From contig CAYMRB010000173.1 of the NCBI GenBank assembly GCA_964392615.1, positions 1 to 18,950 on the forward strand: a stretch of DNA of 18,950 nucleotides, read 5' to 3'. The position numbers and the translations under genes are program-made. The notes beneath the pieces were generated by a model. That model had not been told where the DNA came from, made no database searches, and saw only the letters and a program-made list of their open reading frames with translations. Positions 7,664-14,694 of this stretch are shown here, piece by piece. Origin of the DNA: CAYMRB01 sp964392615 (GTDB lineage Bacteria; Planctomycetota; UBA8108). Numbering within the stretch: the first letter of the stretch is position 1; every line of letters begins with the position of its first letter.

Positions 7664-8842
7664 TCAATCGCGGTAGTGGACCGGGTCCCATTCGGGTTGT
7701 CGAGCGACCCTGTCCTGCACGTCCTGAAGCAGGACGCTGCTGAACAACAAATCGGCGTGCCCACTCACGGAGACCTCAGGCGACTCCTCGACCGCGGAGA
7801 TCGACTCGCAGACGACGACCGAGCCGATCAGGTGCATCGACGTCCCACCTCCGGTCATGCGGAGGTCGCCGCCGACCAGGATCAGGCCCTTGAACTCGAA
7901 CTGGCCGCTGACGGTCAGTGATCCGTCGACGACCAGCACGCCGTTGCCGCGGCCGCGACCGCTGAGGTGGAGGTCGCCGTCGACCCACGTGACCGGGAAT
8001 GTCTCGCCGGACTCCGCCTCGAGATCGAATCCCGAATAGGTCCCGGGCGAAACCGTCGCTGAGTGCGCTGCGCGGATCTGCTCGAGCAGCTCTCGCGGCT
8101 GAACGGTGTCAGTCGACACTTCGCCGATCGACGGGTCGCTGCCGCTGCCGATGATCTGGTCGTACGCCCTGGAGGGGATCTGGGTCAGCAGCGACAGGAG
8201 GTTCTCGCCGGGTATGTCGCCGGCCAGCGTCGCGAGTCCGTAGCGGTCGTTGCCCGTGACGACGACACCGTTCGAGTCGTGATCGCGCCCGTCGATCAGA
8301 AAGGAGTTGCCGCGTAGGTCGAGATCCGCACTCGGGTCTACGACGACGGCCAAGACCATCGGGATCGTCACAGGGCGCGCACGGTACACGCGCTCGACAG
8401 TGGCGCTCGTGTCCTGGTTGCGCACGGTGGCCACGATGCGTTTCGATCCACCGGCGCCGTCAAAGATGTGCGTTACGAGCTCGGCGCCCAACGCTGCGGG
8501 GCCCGTGGACTGCGGCACGACGTTCGGCTCGCCGATCGTCGGCAGGCCGTCGTCTTCGCCCTCGTCGGACGTTCCTGCGATACCGTCAGCTCCGACGTCG
8601 TTGACGTCGCTCCACGCATCCGTCCCGATGTTGCCGCTCGACCCTGTCATGTTGTATCGCAGGTCGTGGATGGCGACGAAGACGCCGCTCTCCGCGTACC
8701 TGCGCAGATCGGATCGCGTGTTGAAATACCGGGCGCTGGCGACGTTCTTCTCGACGGAGGTGAACAAAGCCAGCGTGAACGCGACGAGCAGTGATACGAC
8801 GAGAAGGGAGAGCACCAAGACGTTACCGTCGCGTCTCTTCAT
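7664..8842 (-). CDS. PilX-like type IV pilus assembly protein
   Basis: This 392-residue protein begins MKRRDGNVLVLSLLVVSLLVAF: a basic leader, Gly, then a hydrophobic helix without Glu at +5, as usual in PilX/GspK-type members. After the helix come SVEKNVASARYFN and RRYAESG, as in PilX N-terminal regions. Next are an acidic segment (DGIAGTSDEGEDDGLPTIGEPNV) and a large beta-rich domain. Near its end, GNGVLVVDGSLTVSGQFEF and GLILVGGDLRMTGG form a short series of right-handed beta-helix-like repeats. ATG 8863 is an in-frame alternative start that would add seven residues before the leader; neither has a strong Shine-Dalgarno. It is second in the operon, about 58 nt after the PilW-like stop. Pilus tip complex or pseudopilus function is inferred from the family. 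Confidence 0.85.
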   Translation of the reverse strand: MKRRDGNVLVLSLLVVSLLVAFTLALFTSVEKNVASARYFNTRSDLRRYAESGVFVAIHDLRYNMTGSSGNIGTDAWSDVNDVGADGIAGTSDEGEDDGLPTIGEPNVVPQSTGPAALGAELVTHIFDGAGGSKRIVATVRNQDTSATVERVYRARPVTIPMVLAVVVDPSADLDLRGNSFLIDGRDHDSNGVVVTGNDRYGLATLAGDIPGENLLSLLTQIPSRAYDQIIGSGSDPSIGEVSTDTVQPRELLEQIRAAHSATVSPGTYSGFDLEAESGETFPVTWVDGDLHLSGRGRGNGVLVVDGSLTVSGQFEFKGLILVGGDLRMTGGGTSMHLIGSVVVCESISAVEESPEVSVSGHADLLFSSVLLQDVQDRVARQPEWDPVHYRD

Positions 8843-8900
8843 CGAGTCAGTATGGCACTTCATGGCTCGAACTTTCGTCGTCCGTTCGTCGTTTGCGAAG

Positions 8901-9515
8901 TCAGTTTCTGGGCGTCATTGCCACCGTGCGGCTGCGACGAAGCACCTCGCCGGATTGGTGAATGAAGCCTTGGCTCGTGAGCTGCGATTCGACGGTACTG
9001 CCGTTCAGCGTGAACCCACACTGCGCCAAGTCCAGCGACTCGCAGAGCGTCACGGACTCCCCAGTCGTTTGGTTGACGCGCACGAGGCGGCCTTCGTCGA
9101 CGAGGCCGTTTCCGTTGTCGTCGACGCCGTTGGCCTGCTCGCCCGTCGCCGTCTGCAGCTCGTAGGCGATCGTGTCACCGGTAACGACCGCGACGCCGTC
9201 AAAGCCTGCGGCCTCGGTGAGGACGAGCCTCGAGCCTGCCTGCTCCACGCCGACGCTGGTGCGAATGCTGCTGCGAACCTCCGACCCGATCCGGTGGAGA
9301 ACGGCGCGGTTGCGCTCGGCGAGCCGGCTATACGCGTCCGACTCAGCGGTCGTTCGCGCCGAGGTCCGTGCGACCTGAACGACCTGCGCGCCGACGATGA
9401 TGGCCAACGACGCGTAGACCGCGAACTCGATCAAGGTCACCCCGCAGCACCGCGATCGCGTTGCGATGCGACCATCCAGGCGATACGGTTCTGTGATGAG
9501 GCACAAAGCCCTCAT
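8901..9515 (-). CDS. PilW/GspJ-like minor prepilin
   Basis: This 204-residue protein has a 25-residue leader ending SRCCG, followed by VTLIEFAVYASLAIIVGAQ. This is a canonical prepilin peptidase site with Glu at +5 and a hydrophobic helix. The start at ATG 9515 is supported by GGGGAGAG at good spacing; the ATG codons at 9542/9539 lie upstream of that site. The leader is longer than the usual 6-15 residues. The globular part contains a Cys pair region (TLCESLDLAQCGF) and a calcium-loop-like segment (NGVDDNGNGLVDEG, nt 9091-9134). It is the first gene of the minus-strand cluster and so lies next to the presumed promoter in 9516-9667. PilW versus GspJ assignment is by size and gene order only. 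Confidence 0.87.
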   Translation of the reverse strand: MRALCLITEPYRLDGRIATRSRCCGVTLIEFAVYASLAIIVGAQVVQVARTSARTTAESDAYSRLAERNRAVLHRIGSEVRSSIRTSVGVEQAGSRLVLTEAAGFDGVAVVTGDTIAYELQTATGEQANGVDDNGNGLVDEGRLVRVNQTTGESVTLCESLDLAQCGFTLNGSTVESQLTSQGFIHQSGEVLRRSRTVAMTPRN

Positions 9516-9667
9516 GGTTCTCTCCCCACTGCGGTACATCAATCCGCACGCTCTATACTACGATGGGAAGCCGATAACGTCCCTACGCTTGAAGGCGGCG
9601 GAAACGGAGCCAGGCCTTGGACAGCCGGCGGACGAGTGCGGAATCGGAACTCGAAGGGAGCTCTCGC
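9516..9667. promoter_or_regulatory. Divergent intergenic region (pilin operon / glycoside hydrolase)
   Basis: This 152-nt stretch separates the start of the minus-strand pilin operon (9515) from the plus-strand hydrolase start (9668) and must hold both promoters if each unit is transcribed from here. The locally AT-richer sequence CTCTATACTACG (about 9551-9562) offers a TATACT -10-like hexamer on the plus strand and TATAGA on the minus strand. I found no convincing -35 partner. The Shine-Dalgarno AGGGAG for 9668 is at 9655-9660. Confidence 0.3.
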
Positions 9668-11095
9668 ATGACGCGATACGCAACTTGGCTCGTAGGAGTG
9701 TCGCTCGCACTTCTCATCTCTGTCGCGCTGTCGGCGCAGACGCCGGCTCGCAATGCCGACGCGATCCGCCCATGGAGCGAGAATCCGTGCTACTGGCAGT
9801 ACGAGGGGCGTCCCGTGCTTCTGCTCGGCGGCAGCAAGACGGATCACATCTTCCTGCTCGACGACCTGGAGCCGCATCTTGACGAGATCGCCCGCGCCGG
9901 AGGGAACTACGTCCGCAACACGATGAGTCAGCGCGAGGGGCAGGATCTCAAGCCGCACGCGCGCCTGCCCGATGGGCGCTTCGACCTCGAGCGCTGGAAC
10001 GAGACGTACTGGACGCGATTCGCCAACTGTTTGAAATGGTGCGCGAAGCGGCGGATCATCGTGCAGATCGAAGTCTGGGACCGCTTCGATTTCTCCCAGG
10101 AGCACTGGCGCGACAGCCCGTGGCGACCGCGGAACAACATCAACTACGGCGAGCGGGAGTCTGGCCTCGCCGATGCGTATCCCGTGCCGCCATGGCGCGA
10201 CCGCCAACCGTTCTTCCACACGATCGAGGGCATGCCGCGGTATCGCAAGGAGCTCGACCTCGTGCGCGGCTACCAGGAGCGGTTCGTCGCGAAGATGCTC
10301 TCGTACAGTCTGCGCCACGGCAACGTGCTCTACTGCATGAACAACGAGACCTCGACGCCGCCGCGGTGGGGGCTCTACTGGATGGCGTTCATCGAGAAGG
10401 CGGCGGCTGCGCACGGCGTCGACGTGTTCGTCACCGACATGTTCGACGACGGCTGGAAACCCGAGCGGTCACCGAAGCTGCGCCAGGCCTTCGATCGCCC
10501 CGGGCGGTACGAGTTCATCGAGATCTCGCAGATCAACTGCCGCAACTTCGATCAGGCCCAATGGGACCGCCTCGCATGGGTCGTCGGGCAACTGAAGGCC
10601 CATCCGCGCCCGCTCAACCATACGAAGATCTACTCGGACGGCGAGACGAAGTGGGGCTCCGGCACGCCGAAGGACGGCCTCGAGCGGTTCTGGCGCAATC
10701 TGATCGCGGGCTCGGCTTCGTGCCGCTTTCACCGGCCGACGGGAGGCATCGGCCTCGACCATCGCGCCAAGGCGTGCATCGGCGCCGCGCGCAAGGTCGA
10801 GAGCCTGGTGCGATTCTGGGACGTCGAGCCGCGCATGGAGCTTCTCGCGAATCGGGACACGGACGAGGCCTACCTCGCCGCGCGGCCGGGCGTCGCGTAC
10901 GTCCTGTACTTCACCGATGGTGGCGCGGTCGATCTCGATCTCGCAGCGCACGGCGGGACGTTTCGCCTGCGATGGGTCGACGTTCAACGCGGCGCGTGGG
11001 GCGCCGAGAGCGATGTCGAAGGCGGCCGCCGCGCGACCATCGCGGCCCCCGGCCCGGGAGGGCACGTGGCGGTGCTACGCGCGGCGGGGGACTAA
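9668..11095 (+). CDS. Secreted TIM-barrel glycoside-hydrolase-like protein
   Basis: This 475-residue protein starts at ATG 9668, supported by GGGAG seven bases upstream and a signal peptide (MTRYATWLVGVSLALLISVALS, cut near AQT). The mature part begins with a substrate-domain-like opening (WQYEGRPVLLLGGS). It continues with alternating helix/strand segments typical of clan GH-A (beta/alpha)8 barrels, including HLDEIARAGGNYVRN, IIVQIEVWDRFDF and VLYCMNNETSTPP. Glu227 in the NNET segment is a good acid/base candidate. Glu326 in IYSDGETKWG, about 100 residues on, is a nucleophile candidate. A C-terminal beta domain (about 390-475) resembles the collagen-binding-like domain found after such barrels. 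It resembles DUF4038/apiosidase-type or GH5-like proteins, but the family and substrate are not settled. The gene ends at a strong terminator hairpin. Confidence 0.82.
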   Translation: MTRYATWLVGVSLALLISVALSAQTPARNADAIRPWSENPCYWQYEGRPVLLLGGSKTDHIFLLDDLEPHLDEIARAGGNYVRNTMSQREGQDLKPHARLPDGRFDLERWNETYWTRFANCLKWCAKRRIIVQIEVWDRFDFSQEHWRDSPWRPRNNINYGERESGLADAYPVPPWRDRQPFFHTIEGMPRYRKELDLVRGYQERFVAKMLSYSLRHGNVLYCMNNETSTPPRWGLYWMAFIEKAAAAHGVDVFVTDMFDDGWKPERSPKLRQAFDRPGRYEFIEISQINCRNFDQAQWDRLAWVVGQLKAHPRPLNHTKIYSDGETKWGSGTPKDGLERFWRNLIAGSASCRFHRPTGGIGLDHRAKACIGAARKVESLVRFWDVEPRMELLANRDTDEAYLAARPGVAYVLYFTDGGAVDLDLAAHGGTFRLRWVDVQRGAWGAESDVEGGRRATIAAPGPGGHVAVLRAAGD

Positions 11096-11108
11096 TGGGC
11101 CTCCGGAG

Positions 11109-11148
11109 AAGAGGACTCACCACCGTGACTCTGTGGTGAGTCCCTCTT
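11109..11148. terminator. Bidirectional hairpin terminator between convergent genes
   Basis: Arms at 11109-11123 and 11133-11148 (AAGAGGACTCACCAC and its complement with one extra C) form about 15 paired bases around a 9-nt loop. The flanking CTCTTGGTCTTT on the plus strand is a modest T-rich tail. The hairpin sits 13 nt after the stop at 11095 and 25 nt beyond the stop (11174) of the convergent gene, so it can serve both. Confidence 0.8.
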
Positions 11149-11173
11149 GGTCTTTCGCCGGGGGCGGTCCTCG

Positions 11174-12229
11174 CTACTCGCCTGTTGTACTGGGGGGGCT
11201 AGGTCGCGCGCCGCGTCCGCCTCGGCCGCGGGTCCTCCACGGACGCTTCTTGCCGGTGACCTTTCGCGTGCCACGAGAGCTCGTCAGCTCGCCGGTCAGG
11301 GTGTCGCCCTCGACCTTCCCGGCGAAGCTCATCTCGAACTTGCGGTCGCCGAACTCCAGGACGCTCTTGAAGCTGATCTTGTCGCCGTCGAGCGCGAGCT
11401 TCTTGATGGGGAGCGAGCCGAACAGTGCGCTCAGATCGCGCTGGACGACGAGCCGCTGCTTGCGGGTACCGTCGTCCGTCGCGATCTCGAGATCCCAGCG
11501 TCCGATGAGGGCCGTGCCCGCTCGCTTGCCCTCGGCCTTCGCCTCGCCCCGCTCGGACTTGAACACGCCCGTCAGCGAGTTCCACTCGACGGTTCCTTCG
11601 AAGGTCGTCTCCCATGTCTGCTCGCCGGTATCGACCACCCGCTTGAACGTGAGTTTGCGGTCTGCGTACTTCAGATCGGTGAGCTTCCGCTCCCCTCGTT
11701 GGCTCTTCCAGACGCCGCTGAGCGCGCCCTTCTCGCCGGCCGTGATGTCGAGCGTGCCCTTGTACTCGCGCTCGCCCACTTGGATCGCCATCTCCCAGCT
11801 GCCGACGACCCGCGGCGTTCGCGGCGGGCGCTCGCCGGTGACCTTGACATCGCCTCGGTCGCTCGTCAACGTGCCCGTGAGCTTGCCGTCCTGGATCGTC
11901 CCCGCGAACTTGGATGTGTACTCGGTGTCGCGACGTCGAAACACCTGCGTGAACGTGAGCTTGTTCTCCTCGAGCTTCACATCCTGCAGTTCGGTGACGC
12001 CGAAGTAGCTGATCCACTGCGCCGTCAGCTGCCGTTCCGCGTTTCTCGAGAACGACAGGATCGACTGCATCTGCCGTTCGCCGAACTGAATCGTCACGTT
12101 CCAATCACCGTAGAGGCCACGTCCCCTCCCACGGCGCTCGGATTGGGCCTGGACCTGTGTCGCAACGATCAGCAACAGTGCGATCGAGGTGGCCAGGATA
12201 CGCTTCTTCAAGACGATCTGCGGCTTCAT
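11174..12229 (-). CDS. Secreted protein of three tandem ~100-residue beta repeats
   Basis: This 351-residue protein starts at ATG 12229, supported by GGAGG six bases upstream and a signal peptide (KKRILATSIALLLIVATQVQA). The mature protein is almost entirely three homologous units at about residues 40-141, 142-241 and 242-331. Each starts with a G-x-W motif (GDWNV, GSWEM, GRWDL) and ends with a GKLTGTLTS.RG / NSLTGVFKSERG / DTLTGELTSSRG hairpin followed by a basic K-rich strand. The pattern of short amphipathic beta strands suggests a lipocalin-like or other small beta-barrel in each unit, but I do not recognise a named family. The tail is Arg/Gly/Pro-rich. No catalytic motif is seen. It lies 183 nt after the preceding same-strand gene, so it may have its own promoter. 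Confidence 0.85.
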   Translation of the reverse strand: MKPQIVLKKRILATSIALLLIVATQVQAQSERRGRGRGLYGDWNVTIQFGERQMQSILSFSRNAERQLTAQWISYFGVTELQDVKLEENKLTFTQVFRRRDTEYTSKFAGTIQDGKLTGTLTSDRGDVKVTGERPPRTPRVVGSWEMAIQVGEREYKGTLDITAGEKGALSGVWKSQRGERKLTDLKYADRKLTFKRVVDTGEQTWETTFEGTVEWNSLTGVFKSERGEAKAEGKRAGTALIGRWDLEIATDDGTRKQRLVVQRDLSALFGSLPIKKLALDGDKISFKSVLEFGDRKFEMSFAGKVEGDTLTGELTSSRGTRKVTGKKRPWRTRGRGGRGARPSPPSTTGE

Positions 12230-12412
12230 CTCAAGCCTCCATGGGGGTGGTGGTCGAATTCGAGACCCGGGACCACGAGGTCCTCTTGATTGGGACCCGT
12301 CCGCCGTCCAGTGTCTTTCGGGATTCGGGCGCTGACAAGGCCCTCTCACCCGCACCCCACCAATATCCGGCAGCGTTGCTCTCGACGCGCTGCTGAAGCG
12401 CTGAGCTCGCGG

Positions 12413-13435
12413 TCATTCTTGCGGTGCGCAGGCCTTCAGCGCGCGGCCGGCTGCGCCGCGGAGGATACCGGCGTAACCGTGCGTTCCCGTGTGCGTCTCC
12501 CAGAACACGACGACGCGCTGCAGGACCGGAGCGAACTCGGGGCGCTTGCGGCTCTGCATCCAATTGCACAGGTACTCGGTCCTGTGCGTGCGATCCGAGC
12601 CGATCTTGACGACGCTCTGGCCGTCCGTCGAGGCGGCACAGAACGCGAGCTCGCCGTCGAGGAGGGCGATCGCGTCGCTTGTCGCGACAGCGCTGTCGAA
12701 ACGGGCGAGCGAGTCGAGGAGCGAGAAGACCGCGTGACTCGGCAAGGCGTCATCCCGCAGCGACTCGCGCAGGTGGGGGACCGACGACTCGCCGCGTGCA
12801 GCGAGCTCGGCGACAGCGCTCGACGACATCTCGTACGTCTCAGAGCGCACGAGCTCGAGCAGCGCACGAGTACTCTCCTCATCCGTACGACCACGCGCTC
12901 GCGCGAGCTTGCGGCGCTCGGCGAGGATCTTCAGCACCTCGGCGCGCATCGACGTCTCGGTGCCGCGAGGCCAGAACACCTGCGGCCCGGACGTCTCGAC
13001 CTGCGACAGCGCGTACCCCTGTCCCGCGATGAACCACACGCTCGACACCGAAATGCCACCGAAAGACGGGGTGTCGCGGGTAGCACCATTCCAGCCGGCG
13101 TCCGTCTTCGTCAGGAAGAGCAGAATCCGTCGACCGTTGACGCGTTGTCGCAGTGGAGCGTTGCGAGCATCGCGAAGCTGCCGCGCGGACGGAGCCGCGA
13201 ATCGCCCCAGCGCTGGCAACTCGAGCTTGTCGCCGCGCACGAGGTCGCCGAGCCAGCTCTCGAGGACGCGGACCTTGCCGTCGATCCGATCGCCTTCGGT
13301 GACGACGACGATGTGCGTGGCGCGTGACGCGCTCGTCGGCAGATGGAACGACGGCAGGAAGAACGCATCGGCCGGAGGCGACAGGATGACGATCGTCGCC
13401 GTAGCGACCAGCGATATGCGGATTCGATGCTTCAT
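12413..13435 (-). CDS. Secreted protein with OB/beta N-terminal and HEAT-like C-terminal half
   Basis: This is a 340-residue protein. The start ATG 13435 overlaps the previous gene's stop as ATGA, which implies translational coupling, and gives a signal peptide (MKHRIRISLVATATIVILSPPADA). The N-terminal half contains HIVVVTEGDRIDGKVRVLESW and a following GDKLELPAL. This strand pattern occurs in exported proteins that begin with a small beta-barrel. ILLFLTKTDAGW follows. The C-terminal half is helical, with LLELVRSETYEMSSSAV and VPHLRESLRDD-like repeats resembling divergent HEAT repeats, and ends in a Cys- and aromatic-containing segment. No enzymatic motif is visible and I do not recognise a named family. 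Its partner is the membrane HEAT protein encoded immediately upstream. Confidence 0.83.
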   Translation of the reverse strand: MKHRIRISLVATATIVILSPPADAFFLPSFHLPTSASRATHIVVVTEGDRIDGKVRVLESWLGDLVRGDKLELPALGRFAAPSARQLRDARNAPLRQRVNGRRILLFLTKTDAGWNGATRDTPSFGGISVSSVWFIAGQGYALSQVETSGPQVFWPRGTETSMRAEVLKILAERRKLARARGRTDEESTRALLELVRSETYEMSSSAVAELAARGESSVPHLRESLRDDALPSHAVFSLLDSLARFDSAVATSDAIALLDGELAFCAASTDGQSVVKIGSDRTHRTEYLCNWMQSRKRPEFAPVLQRVVVFWETHTGTHGYAGILRGAAGRALKACAPQE

Positions 13436-14313
13436 CTTGTCGCCTCGCCGCGGACCTGCTCGATCGCCCACTCGGCGACGATCGACACGATCACGCTGTC
13501 GTCCGAACAGAGACGCTCGAGCGCCGGGATGACGTCGCCGGCGTCCTTGCCGTAGTAGCCGAGACAGAATACGGCCTCGGCGCGTACTCGGGCGTCCGCG
13601 TCCGCGAGCAGCTCGACCAAGCGCCCGCGAGCTGCCACGGCACCGGCGACTCCGCGCAGCGCGATCAGCGCGTGCTGGCGCACCGCTGGCGAAGTCGATC
13701 GCGTCGCGTCGAGGAGCTGCGGCACGACGTGCTCCGCACGAGGGCCGATGTCATTGAGCGCGTAGGCGGCAGCTGAGCGCAGGCGCGCGAGCTCCTCGTC
13801 CGCGATGGCTGCGGCGAGCAGCCGCGCGGCTCCGGAGTCCCAGTCGAGCGACTCGACGAGCGCTGCGACGTGCTCCGCGTCGTCGACCGCGTCGCGCGCC
13901 ACGCGGCGGTAACACTCGAGGAGCGGTCCGATCGCGCGAGACCCACAGGCTCGAATGGGCGCGACCCATGCCGAGTCTTCGACCGTGGGCGCCAGCCGCA
14001 ATTGGAGAGTCGAGTAGACCGTGCCGGTCGTCTCGGACTCGCTGGCAGCAGCGATGCGAGCGAGCTCGAGCTCCACGAGCCGACCGATCGCCCTCGCCGA
14101 CGGATGGTCGACGAACCAGCGCGCAGCCGACTCCTGCTCCGTCACCTCCTCCGAAGCGAGCTGCCGGAGGTGCCAGAGCTCGAGGACGAAGTCGAACGAA
14201 GCGACTGCGCCCACCGCGAGGACGATCAGCGTCAGTCCGCCGGCAGCGACTGTCAACCGGCGTGCGCGGGACGTTCCGCTGCGTCTCGGACTTGCGAGAT
14301 CCCTTTCGGCCAT
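13432..14313 (-). CDS. Membrane-anchored HEAT-repeat protein
   Basis: This 293-residue protein starts at ATG 14313, supported by GGAGGT five bases upstream. A basic N-terminus (about residues 1-20) is followed by one transmembrane helix (LTVAAGGLTLIVLAVGAVA) and FDFVLELWHLRQL. A helical extracytoplasmic domain comes next. Its last 120 residues contain recognisable HEAT/PBS-lyase repeats (LRSAAAYALNDIG, AVRQHALIALRGVAG, RVRAEAVFCLGYYG), and the protein ends EQVRGEATR. Topology with the repeats outside the cytoplasm is inferred from the positively charged N-terminus. It is the first gene of a coupled pair with the secreted protein at 13435. A scaffolding role is the usual inference for such solenoids; the partner is unknown. 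Confidence 0.87.
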   Translation of the reverse strand: MAERDLASPRRSGTSRARRLTVAAGGLTLIVLAVGAVASFDFVLELWHLRQLASEEVTEQESAARWFVDHPSARAIGRLVELELARIAAASESETTGTVYSTLQLRLAPTVEDSAWVAPIRACGSRAIGPLLECYRRVARDAVDDAEHVAALVESLDWDSGAARLLAAAIADEELARLRSAAAYALNDIGPRAEHVVPQLLDATRSTSPAVRQHALIALRGVAGAVAARGRLVELLADADARVRAEAVFCLGYYGKDAGDVIPALERLCSDDSVIVSIVAEWAIEQVRGEATR

Positions 14314-14477
14314 GAGACACCTCCGCCGAGATGACGTTTCGCAGAGCGTCGTGTCGGAAAAAAAACCGCGGCGTGCCGGCGGCACCTCGCCACGCGCCAT
14401 CGTGGTAGAGTGGCGGCGGCAAGAACCACCATCTTTCCTCAAATTTCGACGCAGCAAGTCGTGAAGGAGCCCCTTCG

Positions 14478-14633
14478 ATGACCGAGTACGCCAGAATCGC
14501 GTCGCTCGTCCGTACGTGCTGCGCTGGAAGCGACCGACGAAAGTGCACCTGGGTGTCGAGCCCGCTGGAAGAGAAGCGGAGTCGCGCGCCGTCGGTGATC
14601 TCGATGGTCGAACACGAGATCGTCACGTTGTGA
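14478..14633 (+). CDS. Possible small ORF, 51 residues, no recognised family
   Basis: ATG 14478 is preceded by AAGGAG (14464-14469) at 8-nt spacing, and the frame runs to TGA 14631. The product would be basic with two adjacent Cys (RTCCAGSDRRKC), no signal peptide and no recognisable motif. Its composition is not clearly protein-like. The reading frame could be chance in GC-rich DNA; the Shine-Dalgarno match is the only positive sign. Confidence 0.2.
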   Translation: MTEYARIASLVRTCCAGSDRRKCTWVSSPLEEKRSRAPSVISMVEHEIVTL

Positions 14634-14639
14634 GTCGAA

Positions 14640-14671
14640 CGTTGAATCGCTCTTCGATCCTCCCTTCAACG
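14640..14671. repeat. Inverted repeat upstream of the Asp-box gene
   Basis: CGTTGAA (14640-14646) and TTCAACG (14665-14671) form perfect 7-bp arms separated by 18 nt, ending 23 nt before ATG 14695. An inner ATCG/CGAT pairing is also possible. It could be a regulator-binding site or an mRNA hairpin in the 5' leader; no binding protein is evident in the window. Confidence 0.35.
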
Positions 14672-14694
14672 AGAGAAGCAACAGGTATTCGGCA

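Larger units (their letters stand above)
14314..14694. other. 381-nt divergent intergenic region, mostly non-coding
   Basis: This region separates the minus-strand HEAT pair from the plus-strand Asp-box gene. It contains an 8-A run (14358-14365), and an inverted repeat GTGGT (14402-14406) / ACCAC (14425-14429) with an 18-nt spacer. A second inverted repeat, also with an 18-nt spacer, lies at 14640-14671. There is also a possible 51-codon ORF (14478-14633). No clear sigma-70 hexamer pair is evident. Promoters for both flanking units probably lie here. Confidence 0.5.

Noticed and set aside
8307..9671. 454-residue plus-strand open frame across the pilin operon
   Set aside because: It is antisense to two proteins with prepilin N-termini and shows no domain of its own.
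10917..12289. Two plus-strand open frames (363 and 380 residues) opposite the triple-repeat protein
   Set aside because: They run through a terminator hairpin and oppose a gene with Shine-Dalgarno, signal peptide and internal repeats.
12290..13327. 345-residue plus-strand open frame opposite the secreted gene at 13435-12413
   Set aside because: Low-complexity Arg/Ala/Glu composition and no start signal; the minus strand is ATGA-coupled to an upstream gene and has a signal peptide.
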